Shown: piece after piece, positions 34,701 through 49,780 of the stretch
How the letters are laid out: every line of letters begins with the position of its first letter
Numbering within the stretch: position 1 is the first letter of the stretch
Assembly: GCF_000264995.1 (NCBI RefSeq)
Contig: NW_006767435.1
Location: 2,008,531-2,072,530 of the forward strand
Length of the DNA: 64,000 nt
Direction: 5' to 3'
DNA from: Punctularia strigosozonata HHB-11173 SS5
Taxonomy: Eukaryota; Basidiomycota; Agaricomycetes; Corticiales; Punctulariaceae
Notes under the pieces: generated by a model
Database searches by the model: none
What the model saw: only the letters and a program-made list of their open reading frames with translations
Told to the model about the DNA's origin: nothing
Translations under genes and position numbers: made by a program

Positions 34701-36923
34701 CTAATCATTGCCGCCCCTCCGTCGCCTGGGCTTCTTCGGGGGACGTTCCGCCACCTCGACAGGTCTCTGACATACCGGACACCGGCCACTGGCAGATAAT
34801 CTGTCAGACAAGAAGGACAGATAATTAAGAAGTGCAAACACCGACCTGACGTCAAGGAGCCAAGGATCGAGACAGGTTTGCTGGAGCCAGGTTAGGCTTG
34901 AACAGACATACTGACAGCAAAGTCTTACGTGGAAGACGTGGCCGCACGCCAACAACCTCAACGGTTGTGCTCCTTCTCCCGCATCCTCCAGGCGCAGGTC
35001 TGGTCGCTCGATCGGAATTTCCTGTACTCCACTTTTGTCTCCACTTGGTGACGCAGGTGTTTGGGGTTCAGCAGGCGACGGGTGGTGCTGATGTCGACGT
35101 TCTGGCTCCTCGAAGTCGAGGAGACAAATCGCACACGCGGCACGGTTCTCCTCCAACCTAACGAACGGCAATTCTCCGCGCACCCAGTTGTCCTCCCACC
35201 GAGACTCATGCTCGTCATCTTTGTCGTCCCCGGCGCCACCGGCGTCTCCACCGCCGCGATTCCCTTCGGCTCCCTTCGTCTTCTTGCGTCTCAGAAGCCT
35301 GAACCTGAACCGTCGCTTCGGCTTAGACGCGGCCGGCGGCTTAGGCGGAAAGGTGTGCGCAGCCTCGGGCTCCTTCACGACATCGTCATTCTGGCCGTCA
35401 GGAGGGGAAGGAATGTAGAGCACGAGCGGGATCTGGTCTACAACCGCTCGTGGAAGCTTCCCTATCTCGTGCCGGGCGTATGGTGGCCGTCGGAGAGGAC
35501 GTCCGAGGCACAACATGACGAGGGCGAGCAGTAGCTGCGGATAGACAGGCATCGGTGCGTCGTGACGACCAGAAGGAAACAGAAACTTACGTATAAAACT
35601 GGGCCGAAAACGAAGATGATAAGGCCGAGGAGGAAGACCTCCAGTATCACAGCGTAAACGATGGCGAGGATACCGAAAGTAAGCCACCATAGGTGCGGCG
35701 AGGTGATCCGGCATGTGTTGATCGACGTGTACTCCAGGATGTGCGCAGTCAGAAACCACGTAAGGCCCAGCAAAGTAGATAGGAGGGAGAGCCTGTTTGG
35801 CAAGGAAGTGAGGAGCCGACCTTCACAAGACCCAAAGTGAAAGATAGCGGACCTGGAGTAAAGGTGCGACGCCGGCGCTGCAGGAGCATCGCGCTCTGGC
35901 CCAGAGGATGCGTTGTGATGCGCCGCAGGTGGACGGCGCCCCACCTCGGCATATGCCGTAGTAGCAGTTGAAGTGTGACGCCCGGACTCTGCATCCGTCC
36001 GCCTATCCATAACTCCGGGTAAGGCGCAAGTGATGTAAGCAGGGAGGAAATGCTGCTTACGGGCGGCGCCTGCGACTGTGCCATCCCCAATACGAGAGCA
36101 AGCTAGCTAGCGTTACACGGACTACCCATAGAGAGTCTTGGATGGAGCGATAAGAATGCTTCTCGGGGAACGTAGATAGCCAGAACTCACTCCATACACC
36201 GAGAGGTCTACTACACGCATGCCATTCGGAGATACCTGACTCAGGAAGAGCGGGACTTTCAGTATGAGCGGCAAATGCGAGAACAGTTATCACAGTCACA
36301 ATCTATACGGGGATCAGCTCCGAACAATGTCATCGAGTATATGAAACATAGCTTACCTGTACGAAGCCGAAGCCGACGTTCCATATCATGGAGACCAACT
36401 CCCGCCTATCGCGGTTTCCCGCTCTACCATATCCAAAGAACGCGAGAGCCGCATCTACAGGCGATATGTGTCGTTGAGGTGGCGGGAAGTGGTCTATGTG
36501 ATGACCGTCCGTATCGACAACGACGGGATCATGCATGGATCTGTAACCTATGCCAGTAACCTGATCTGCGCCGTGTCCTGGGATAGGTGAAGGCGCCCGA
36601 ACGCGAATTGGAGAGCGCACGCGGGCGGCCGGCAGAGGAAACTCTGGCGTCGCAGACAAGGTACGTTCTCTAGTGGCGTTGCTGGAGCCCGCGAGAGGTG
36701 TGCGTGTGCTGGACGAGCTCCCGGTGGCAGGCTCATCTATGTTCGGCATCCACGATCTGTCTTGGGTCAGAGATCGCGAGCGGAAATGTGTGTAATCATT
36801 CATAGATGTTGAGTGAGGTCTGGGACGTCCGAAGTTGTCTCGTCGTCCCATGAGGGGTGTTGAGTGCACTTGTCTAAGCTGCAGCGCATCGAGGTCGCTC
36901 TCGCTCATTATATTGTGTTCCAT
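34701..36923 (-). CDS. Membrane-bound RING-H2 E3 ubiquitin ligase
   Basis: A predicted ubiquitin ligase embedded in an internal membrane. From ATG 36923 (MEHNIMSESDLDALQLRQ) comes a long disordered Ser/Arg/Pro-rich region (SPIRVRAPSPIPGHG). Membrane segments follow: one around the VTVITVLAF exon, then LLSTLLGLTWFLTAHILEY, LWWLTFGILAIVYAVILEVF running into LLGLIIFVFGPVLY, and LLLALVMLCL. A cytosolic linker with basic and Gly/Asp runs leads to the RING. It starts CAICLLDFEEP, has a roughly 60-residue insertion rich in Pro/Ser, and continues LRLLACGHVFH, QTCLDPWLLDV and SGRCPVCQRPV. The order Cys3-His2-Cys3 is complete. The RING is split by two introns (after FH and after DV). The C-terminus is short and basic (PPKKPRRRRGGND). 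Substrate unknown. The start could be the second Met at 36908. Confidence 0.8.
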
Positions 36924-38094
36924 GATGCAGCACAGCGACCGCCAGCGAGGAGATACGCTATTGTCCACAGCCGATAGTAGTCGTATCGTCAAGTTATGGA
37001 GAGGATACTGCCTCCCGATATTGCCAGAGGGTGAAGATCAGAAGAGAATGGATCGCGAGATGCAGTGAGGCGTGCCAGTTGATATGGGGGGCCCCGCGAT
37101 GAGCGCTCGCACGACACAGCACGAGTAACGATTATTGTTGAACTGTATCGTCACAGAGAGGGCTTGGTGCGCGACCGGGCCACCGTAGCTATCTTGCTAT
37201 TCGCCCTAAGTCGTGGCGGGGCACAGGGCCTTGACGGAAGGTGACGCGGGTCGGCGCCATACGATGCCGGGCGACTGTCACCTGACACACTGCCGAGCTG
37301 CCCAAGTCAGACTCAGAGCTGCGGGTATTTATCCTCTCGCATCTCACCAGATCCAATGGCTATGATGGCGACGGCAGTTTCAAGTCGAACGCCCCATATG
37401 AGTAGACCTGTACGCATTGCCACCACCGTATGGGCATACCTACACTGGCAGTACTGCCTCTGCTTGGAATTGGTTGCTTGCACGGATACCCTTATAAGTT
37501 GGCCGCGACGTCATCAGATGGAATGGCGCTTGTAACTACAGTATCTCTGAATATGCCACCGGCGAGCAGCGCCATCCTTGTACTTGTGATGCGTCTTCGC
37601 TTGGGTCCTGCAGTGACCGACGCCGCCATGCAGATTTGGCTTTCATCTACGACTCACATGCATTGCGCAAGAAGCAAGGTAACAGGTGGTGAGTCTATAT
37701 ACACTTCGGAAGCCTCGCTCGTACAAGCTCCGAGAGCTAGGATTCTCTCATAAGGCTAGCCTGGAGTGCAACGATTAAATCTTCGAATACTGTTTGTTGA
37801 CTGTCTGACAGGAGGAACAGGGGCACTGCTCCTTTTAATGCAAGTTATTGCATTCACGCCTCCATAGCGGTGTTTTCGGGTTTTACTTACCATTCTTCGG
37901 CTACCTAACGTTGCTCCCGAAGTGAAGCCTGCAGGCCTCAAGTTTATGTAAGCAGGCATCACGCGCTGTGCAAGGCACCTTTGTCATAGCTCCGCATTCA
38001 GAGGGACACCCCCACTTGATATGCGTATAACATACTACTACCAGTGGCGAGAATTGTGTCCCTCCTCCTCCTAGATCACTATCGCCATCGCGCG
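36924..38094. other. 1.2 kb divergent intergenic region
   Basis: Separates the RING ligase and zinc transporter starts. It has plus-strand frames around 37430-37750 without motifs. No gene called. Confidence 0.45.
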
Positions 38095-39424
38095 ATGCAG
38101 CCTCTCTCTAAAGAGAACCGGATTGCCACGGTGATTGCTATCTCCTCCGCCTTCTTCCTGGTGGAAATCGTCATTGGCTTCCGCAACCATTCACTCGCGC
38201 TTGTCGCCGACGCGTTTCACGTCGCCTCGGACCTCATAGGCTTCGTCGTAGCCCTGATTGCTACGCAGAAACGAAACAGCTCGAATGTTGCACCCCAAGG
38301 ATTTACATTCGGCTGGCAGCGGGCAGAGCTACTTGGAGGCTTCTTCAACGGAGGTAAGCCTATAATCCGGTTCTCACTCTCACCGAAACCTCCCTAATTC
38401 TTCTGTAGTGTTCTTGCTCGCACTGGGTGTCTCGATCCTGCTCCAGACTATAGAGCGCTTCCTCTCCCCCGTCAAAGTTACCCAGCCCAAATGGGTGCTC
38501 ATTACGGGCGCCATTGGTCTAGGACTCAATGCGCTCAGCGCTGCCATCCTAGGCGGTTCGTCGCCAACACTTGAAGCTTTCAAAAGCCACAACTCTCACT
38601 GCGCTTGCAGGACACGGTCACGACCACGGTGACCAGAAGAAGGCAGACGATGCGCCGCCCCCTAATGCCGCACACCACCATGGGCACGCGCACACAGTCA
38701 TCCCCGCCCGACACAAGGAACACGCCGACCTGGGTATTCTTGGAGTCCTCATCCACCTCATAGGCGATGCGATCAACAACGTCGCCGTTATGGTCTCCGC
38801 CGGGATACTCATGGCCACGGGCTTTGTGTACGCGGACCCTCTTGCATCCGCGTTCGTCGGGGTGATGATCGTGGGCACGTCGCTGCCCTTGGTCCTGCGC
38901 ACGGGGCGTATTCTTCTCGACAGCGCGCCCATGCCTGTCGAAGGTGTCGGGCAGGATATTCTGAAGGCTACGGGTGTAGAAGGGCTTCACGAGATGCACG
39001 TGTGGAGCCTCAGTGCGTCGGCCGTGTCTGCGCAGAGATGAAAAGGAAAAGCTAATGTCGAACCCGCCAGCGCAAAGCAAGGCCCTGGCCACGGTTCATG
39101 TCGCGACTTCGAACGATTCGGTGACGGATTTCATGGCCTCGGCCAAGCGTATTAATGAGGTGTGTGCCTTCTCGCGCCCCTTATCCTCGGTGGTAGCTTA
39201 TGATGCGTCTCGTGGGGACGCCATTACAGTGCCTTCATCACTGGGGTATTCACAATACTACGATCCAACCGGAGCTCGTGCAGCCCTCCGCGAGTTTGAC
39301 TACGGAGGGCGTCCTCGAGGCGGACAGAAGCACGGCAACGGCCAGAGGGCTGACCACGAGCACGTGTCAGTTGCGATGTCCGGACGTCACTTGCAGGAAC
39401 GAGGTGTGCTGTGACACGGACTGA
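38095..39424 (+). CDS. Zinc transporter, cation diffusion facilitator family (Zrc1/Cot1-like)
   Basis: It moves zinc (possibly also cobalt) from cytosol into vacuole or another compartment in exchange for protons. ATG 38095 gives MQPLSKENRIATVIAISSAF; the frame is open upstream but has no earlier ATG. Helices: FLVEIVIGFRNHSLALVADA, then the metal site FHVASD, LIGFVVALIATQK, ELLGGFFNG joined to VFLLALGVSILLQTIERFLS, WVLITGAIGLGLNALSAAIL. A His-rich loop (GHGHDHGDQ; HHHGHAHTV) follows, then the second metal site HLIGDAINN, and DPLASAFVGVMIVGTSLPLV. The cytosolic C-terminal domain starts ILLDSAPMPV and LHEMHVWSLS, and ends in a Cys-rich tail (CPDVTCRNEVCC) common in basidiomycete homologues. Four or five introns. 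The C-terminal end overlaps a weak antisense frame. Confidence 0.9.
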
Positions 39425-39732
39425 AGTGTGTCCACTGTCCCCGTGTCCACTGTCCCCGCCTGGCTTCCGGATAGCTCAATAATAGCCATGTCTGCTGTAC
39501 CTACCTCCGAGGCGCGCTTCGACGCGGCCCTTGCATCGCGTACGTCTTGTTGCGCGGCGACTAAGTGCGAATCGCGGAGAGCGACCACGAACGCGTGGGA
39601 TGCGGCACGATCGTTCTGCTTCTCGCGAGCCAGGCAGACCGCGACGAGCGATGTCTCTGAACCTGGCTGTTGGTGTGCGAGTCTGGCAGCCTTCTGTTTC
39701 ATCTCAGATATCTCAGATATCCGACATATCAT
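39367..39732 (-). CDS. Possible small helical protein
   Basis: An uninterrupted frame from a true ATG at 39732 (MICRISEISEMKQKAARLAH) to a stop at 39367. It is rich in Ala, Arg, Glu and Gln with a likely long helix (AASHAFVVALRDSHLVAAQQ, DVRDARAASKRASEV), not obviously a shadow because most of it lies outside neighbouring genes. The last 19 codons overlap the 3' end of the zinc transporter gene on the other strand, and its tail includes a 15-bp tandem repeat read as TVDTG. No family recognised. It could also be 3' UTR noise. Confidence 0.35.
   Translation of the reverse strand: MICRISEISEMKQKAARLAHQQPGSETSLVAVCLAREKQNDRAASHAFVVALRDSHLVAAQQDVRDARAASKRASEVGTADMAIIELSGSQAGTVDTGTVDTLQSVSQHTSFLQVTSGHRN
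39429..39458. repeat. Two perfect copies of a 15 bp repeat
   Basis: TGTCCACTGTCCCCG occurs twice in a row, starting five bases after the zinc transporter stop codon. Confidence 0.9.
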
Positions 39733-39861
39733 CCTTCTGTGTTACTTCGGGGGTCACGTGGCTCGCGCCCTATGATGCATGATGCCTTACCGGGACTGCA
39801 CTCGTTCGACAGCGCCCAGCGAGGGCGAGCATAGCGACACCGGCCGGGCACCCTATGGGCC

Positions 39862-43605
<3,744 letters not shown>

Positions 43606-44727
43606 AGGCGGGCGAACGCCGGCTGTGTACGACTTTCACGATGCAACGGCGCTGCGCGCTCGTCGCGCGCGCACCGGTTTGCGAGGACGGACCTAGTACG
43701 AGTATGTACGATCGACGCATCGAGTATGATGATACCCCCTTGAGCTGTGTGTAATGCCAGCGTCGGGCACGTATTTGCAGGGAGATGGGCGATGGCTCGC
43801 AGGCGCGGGTTCTGGCCCCGCACATTGCCGCCAACGTTGCCATAGGGCGGAAGGGAGTCACACCAGGGTCGTCGGCGTGCTGGCCGTCGGGTGGCGCTGC
43901 CCGACAGCGTGTCTGCGCGGCAACTCTCGCGTACGCAGGCGGTCGAGTGCGTCGGGCTGGGACGTGTGAGCGCGTTATGACAGTACGTTCTGGTTCCCAC
44001 GGGCGGAGAAGCGGCGTGACGATGACCGGCGGCACGTCACGCTTCCTTTCCGGGCCGTGCCCGACGATCGTGTTCGGCCGGGGGTGCGGTCGTGCAGCGT
44101 CTCTGCCTTCGCTGCAGTCGCGAGCGGACGGGGAAGGCAGCGTCGTCGCGGTTTCCCATGGCGCGCACGATCGGTGTTTCAACGCTCGGTCCGCTCAGAC
44201 TCCGACGGCGCCTCGAGGCGCGTGCATCGATTGGACCTGGCACCAGACGGCGGAGGCTTCCATTCATGATACTCTCGCCTGCTTCTCCGCTCGTTTCTTA
44301 TAATCACTGGCCCCTCGCCCTCCTCGTATCCCACCGCGCCGTGGCCTCTGCGCGTCCGCTCCCCTCCAGAACACGCGCCCTGCCTGCCCTACCCTGCGCC
44401 CCCCGGCACAGCCTACCGCACACGCAATTGGACCCACCCCTCAGCCCTACCCGACGCGTGCCCTGGCGCATGCCGTCTTATTGCGACGTACTCTGATCTC
44501 CATGGCATCCGTGCTCTTCCGCACCTGCAAACTGCTCTGACGAGATCGCGTCGCGCACCCCTGACTATCCCTTTGACGTATACGCAGCTGCCTCCATACA
44601 CATGGCATCGGACGCAGGATCGGTCTCTTGCACCTTCACGTTGTCGCGTGTTTCCTCGCTTTTAATCGGGGACAAGCCGGGCCTCCCTCAAATTTCTTCG
44701 CCGACTTCTATTGCTTCATACTCTACC
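43606..44727. other. GC-rich intergenic and long leader
   Basis: Kinase 3' flank and homeodomain gene leader. Long overlapping frames on both strands are Arg/Pro/Ala-rich and have no motif, as expected for GC-rich non-coding DNA. Confidence 0.45.
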
Positions 44728-46178
44728 ATGTCTAATCCCGGAGAATTTTCTTATTACAACAACCCCTCTTCAAGGTCGCGGAGAGCGTCTCCCAGCGCCG
44801 CCGACGCCAACGCGAGTTACTTTAGCACTTCGGGACAGGGTGGGCGACCAGTATTGCCTCCTATTCGTTCGGCATTTCCGACCTCACCTTCCACCACCTC
44901 ACCGTCTCCAGGTTCGTGATTTTTTTTGTCCTATATGAACGTATGGCACCGAAGACTCATTTTCGTCTGTCACCGTTCAGTTCCTATAGTACCTTACACC
45001 TCAGAGCGTGCCCATCATCAGGGCTCATACGAGTATGGTTCACACAGCTATGCTCCATCGGATTGGGTTCCTGCTCGTGAATATGTTCTCGTTCTGCTCA
45101 TCGGCGTGTTCTGAAATTCCGGCTCTTTTCCAGCGTCCGGGGGCGCACATGTGCCGCAGGCTTCCTCCTTCTACGACCAACACGCTCGATATCCTGGGCA
45201 GTCGTACTACCCGGCATATCCCGCGCGGCCGGGATCGGGCGTGACCCCGGATCCTCATAGCCTCAGGGCCTACCCCGGCGCGCCCGTCTCCCCGCCCATC
45301 CCCACCGGGGCGCGTGACGACCGGTATCCAACGTATTCGGACAACCCCATGGGAACTGGCGGCAATTACGGCATATACAATCCACCGGGCTCTTACTCTG
45401 GATCTGCTTACACCTACTACCCGCCCCCCGCCCACCAGTCGCCGTCTTACTCGTACGCACCCGCGCCAGATCCTCGCAGTACCTCCCAAGCCGCGTATAT
45501 CAACCCATCTCACCAGGGTCCGGCCAGGTCAGTCACCTCGGCAATTCGTCCTCCTCGGACCTCACGATCTCATGCCGTCTCACCATACGCCCGTCACTCG
45601 ACAAGTGCGTCGCTGCACGCCGGGTCCAGCCATATGCCTACGGTGCCCCAAGAGGAAGAGCCGGTGATTAAGAAGAAGCGCAAGCGTGCAGACGCCAACC
45701 AGCTCAAGGTTCTCAACGAGACCTACGCACGCACGCCGTTCCCGTCCACCGAGGAGCGCCAAGACCTGGCGAGGCGTCTGGACATGTCTGCTCGTAGCGT
45801 GCAGATCTGGTCAGCCTCTCTTCGCCCTGTCGTGATCAGCCCTCGATGCTGACCGACCGCGTGTCATCGAACAGGTTCCAAAACAAAAGGCAATCCATGC
45901 GCCAGGGCGGCCGCAGCTCTACTTCCGTTGCGGCAACCACCCTCTCCGTGCATCACCCGTCCCATGGGCCTTCGTCGTTCCAGGCCGAAGTCGTCCCTTC
46001 CGTTCCGGGACTTTCCTCCATCCCGCGATCATACGGGACCCCGCCGATGGTGAGGCCGCCGACCGTGCCGAGCCCTCCGTACACCACGCGCCTGCGGTCC
46101 CCTCAGCCGGAGGTGCCTCTGCGCACCCCCAGCCGCATCTCGCGCTCGCCGCCCACCCAAACATCTCATCGCCGCTGA
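44728..46178 (+). CDS. Homeodomain transcription factor
   Basis: A nuclear DNA-binding regulator. The start at 44728 (MSNPGEFSYYNNPSSRSRRA) is chosen because the upstream in-frame ATG at 44602 adds a stretch of poor character; either is possible. The N-terminal half is Tyr/Ser/Pro/Gly-rich and probably disordered (YPGQSYYPAYPARPG; SAYTYYPPPAHQSPSYSY). The homeodomain begins with a basic arm (KKKRKRADANQLKVLNETYA), helix 2 lies in STEERQDLARRLD, and helix 3 is SARSVQIW joined by an intron to FQNKRQSMRQGGR, so the invariant WFxNxR is intact. A Pro/Ser-rich tail with RTPSRISRSPPTQ closes the protein. Agaricomycetes use several such factors in fruiting-body development; which orthologue this is cannot be told here. 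Three or four introns. Confidence 0.85.
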
Positions 46179-46934
46179 ATCAGCATCACCCCGATCATCG
46201 CAACGCCTCGGCCTCGTACGCAGCAACCCACACTCGTTCCATCTCGTCCCCGCATACCTTACAAGCCCATTAAATTGTTCATGAACGGTTATATATGCCG
46301 CACACGCGTCACATCCACTGGGTTTTTTTTTGCATGCACCATGTTTATGTAACTGAGGCCACGGACTATTCCACACGAATCGCATTATGGCCCTGGCGGC
46401 CTTGTATTCGCACTGCATATGTATAGAGAGACGTTTTCATATCACGTACATATAGGATCTCGCACATTCTCTAGTTCACATACATTAGAGTAGCGCCAAT
46501 TCCCTAATCGATGATTATTCACGCCGTCTTCGGGAGTCTTCCCATCGACACCACCGGCCCGGCTGTTCCTTGAACCACCACACCTTCCTTTTCGCGGCTT
46601 CCTCGCGAGGTGATCCGGTCTGCCGCCGATAGCAATGCTCCTGCCCAATGCTTCCATGGAACCCCCCGAGGCAATCGGAGCTGCGAGAACGCCGCGCACG
46701 CGGGAGTACTAATCGTCGTAGGGCATCTCATAAAAACGTGCTAATAGCTACAAAGAGGGACTGTCATGCACACTACCGCCAGCTAATCGCAGATAGAGAG
46801 TGTGTGCTCGCGTGCATTCCGGAACCTAGCCGTCGCAACCACCCGAGCGTTCAACATATAATCAAGGAGAGAGAGGGGTGAATCAAGATCCGAGAGTTGG
46901 GAAATGAAGGTGTCCTTCTGGTCGCCCCATCCTG
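46179..46934. other. Convergent 3' region
   Basis: Between the homeodomain gene (+) and LPMO gene (-). It has a T-run near 46322 and AT-rich UTR-like sequence. No gene seen. Confidence 0.5.
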
Positions 46935-48371
46935 TCAATGAGACCGCCGGATCGATGCATGGCGCTTGAAGGCGGAAGCACGTGACTTCTTGGCCTTGCA
47001 TCGACCCGTCGATACAAGTGGAGAGGAAGTAGCGGCGCGAGTTGGAGTAGCGGATTTCTCCGGAGTGGTGGAAGCCGCTGCGGTCTTGGAGGGAGCAGCG
47101 GTCTGCGATCCGGACGCAGATGCGGAGGCGACGCCGGAGGGCGTACTCCCGGTGCTGTCTGTGAAGACAATTGCAGGTCCGGGAATGGTAAAGCTCCCGA
47201 AGTCAGTCCAAATGTCGGGCCAGGCAACATTGTCGTACAGTCCGGGGATCGATACGAGATCATCCCCGGACGGCGTGCTGCTTCCCCCGCCGGTGACATT
47301 CACCTGCCTGAAAACAGCTTGATTACAATGCTGCGCGGAGTGGAAGGTAGATCAGTACTTACAGACAGCTCGGGTAGTATTGCGGTTGTCCAGTGGAGTG
47401 GAGCGCCACGCTGCATAAGATTAAGGTGAGAACAAGGAGCATACGCCACGAAGGCGGAGTGTAGATGTCAACTCTTACATTTCGTGCCGGATCAAGTAGT
47501 GACCACTTGCCAACTGCTTCGGGACCGTTGACGTCCAGCTGTTGTTGTCTGGAACACGATGGGCACCGGTCCAAAAAGGAATGGTTACGGACGACTCACT
47601 GGCAATAAGCTCCGCGCTTGCCCATGTGCTAGTGCTCTGATCGTATCCCGATGCGTCGATCTTGAACCATTGCGCTCCCTTCACGTTGAAGTTTGCGCAG
47701 TCACCATTGCAGGAGGCCATGTAGCTGGACACAGGCGTCAAACACGCGAAGTACAACAGATACAATGAACCAACCTGGAAACCGGGCCGAGATGATCTGA
47801 TTTTGTTCGGTTAGGATATAGGTGTAGAGCAAATGATTAGCTTACCAGCAGGCCACTGTCAAGAACAAGCGTCCGACGTCAGGGCTCGATAAACGCGACC
47901 ATCCGCCGGGAACGTACGTTTGTCCAGTCAAAGGTGACGCTGGATCCTGCCGGGACACTGGCCGATACCGAAGCACCTGTCTCGCCACCTGTATTGCAGG
48001 CGAGGTCTTGACTGCTAATATCGGTGACTGACCACGGACGTGAGCTGACAAAGAAAATCGGTCGTGACAACGAGCTTCAAAGCACTCACTTGGTCCATCG
48101 CTCGGAATCTTGCGAATAACACGAGCGGGAACTGGATCCGCATACTGCGTTTCACGGAAAGGATCACAGGCAGCGAGACCCTCAGTATACACGAGGATGC
48201 CCAGAAGGGTGACTTTTCACTCACAGGATCCGAGAAGGGAAGCCAGCCCGTATAGTCCTGTCCGTTCGTATTCACGTTCTGAACGTACCCATGTCCCGCG
48301 ACACCCAGGATGAATCCGTGAAAGGTGGTTACAGCGAGCGCGGAAGCGAGGACATAATTGACGACGACCAT
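46935..48371 (-). CDS. AA9 lytic polysaccharide monooxygenase
   Basis: A secreted copper enzyme that oxidatively cuts cellulose or related glucans. From ATG 48371 the signal peptide (MVVVNYVLASALAVTTFHGF) is cut before HGYVQNVNTNG, leaving the obligatory N-terminal copper-binding His. Later exons give SQDLACNTGGETGASVSASV, PAGSSVTFDWTN, then a 10-nt exon (47846-47855) and a 22-nt exon (47775-47796) producing WPADHLGPVSS with the second copper His. YMASCNGDCANFNVKGAQWF, KIDASGYDQ, VTIPFWTG, LASGHYLIRHEM and LHSTGQPQYYPSCLQVNVTG follow, supplying the axial Tyr region. The normal AA9 end is followed by a Ser/Thr/Ala-rich extension of about 90 residues ending in a basic tail (CKAKKSRASAFKRHASIRRS) instead of CBM1. 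At least seven introns. Confidence 0.92.
47846..47855 (-). other. 10-nt micro-exon of the AA9 gene
   Basis: It encodes Trp-Pro-Ala plus one base. The neighbouring introns have GTACGT and GTAAGC donors. It links FDWTN to DHLGPV, which carries the second copper-ligand histidine. Confidence 0.75.
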
Positions 48372-49780
48372 GGCTGATTCTTGTGCACTGGGAAAGGTCA
48401 AGGGAAAGAGCGCCCGTTATGAGCCGCAAGACACCCTGCCCTGTATATGCCGGCGAGGAGCAAACCGTGGCCTTAGCACACAGTGGCGCAGCCCCATATG
48501 AATCCATTCTTCGCCCTCGTGTTTTGCGGCAGAATAGGCGCCTGGAAACAATGAGGTCACAGCCACATGACCAGAACAAAGCCAGAATAAGCGCCAAGGC
48601 GTCTCTGTACAGAGGCACAATATTCGCTCCATTGTGGACATAAAACGCTAGGATCAAACGGAGGCTCGCACAAACTCCCGGAGTGCTACGAATATCCGAC
48701 CAAATCTTATTACCCGGTGATTTGGTCGTCATCAGCACGCGCATGCCACGCCTTATTGCCATGCGAGGCCACGAGTCTGCCCCGAGGCACGGCCTGCGTG
48801 CAAACGGCTAAGAATGACACGGAAGATACTGCACGTTGGTGCGCCTAAACGTTCATTCCAGCGGAGCGCCGAAGCAAGTTCAGTCGCTCCTTTCGGAGCC
48901 CCCACCCCGACAAGAGCCCGAGTTGCCCTAACCCCGCCTTCTCATGTGCATGTGTAAAGAGAAGGGGCGTGACATCGAGCAGTGCCTGTAGCGGTGAAAG
49001 GCGGTAAACCGACTCGAAGTACTTCGTCTCGAAGGATCTCTCTTGGAAATTTACAGGTACGGCCCGATCCCTCTGCATAACGGACCGAGGCCAATGAAGG
49101 ATCGTGTCAATGAACTTTCTGGATGAATGACCCAATGGCCTGCTCGAATAGCAATCACTTTACAAGTGCGCGCATGAAGAAAGCGCATAAACCCGTCTCG
49201 GAGGTAACGAATTAGTTGACTACGGCGTTTCCAAGAATCCGTCGCATATGTCCGACCATCATCGGCACCCGTGGGTATGGGTACAGAGGTCCAGATATAG
49301 TCTTCGCGCTTCCAGACTCATACGTACGCTGCAAGTTACACAGCGGCACCCTGGGCCCAGACATCCACTGCAGGGAGCGATCAGCGCCTTCCGAAGAGCC
49401 CTCAAGGGGACGCCCTACCATTAGGGCCAGGGGTTTCGCCTTGTGTCCACCATTTAGCGGTCCAGACGTAGCCGGCTGACAGACGAGTAAGTTATGGAGC
49501 CGCTCGTCGGAGCACCGTTCACAATTGCTTACCATGTGTGCAGGTCATTCCCCCGGTGTAAACAGCCTGTGTCACGCATCGCGGTCGTAAGTCAAAAGGC
49601 TCCGAGAGGATGAAATTCGAAGGAAGACGAACGCTGGGACTCCAGGGTGCAATACTCGGTCGAGGCTGACTACCGTCACGGTCCGTTGCAGTAGTGATCG
49701 GAGGCGTCGGATTGGCTCCTCCCCCTGTACCCCCGTTTGCGATGTTCTTGAATTTGCTGCGCTCATACCTAAGCGAAGGG
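48372..49780. other. 1.4 kb intergenic stretch
   Basis: Promoter of the LPMO gene at the left. A minus-strand frame at 49212-49535 has normal-looking composition but no motif. No confident gene. Confidence 0.45.
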
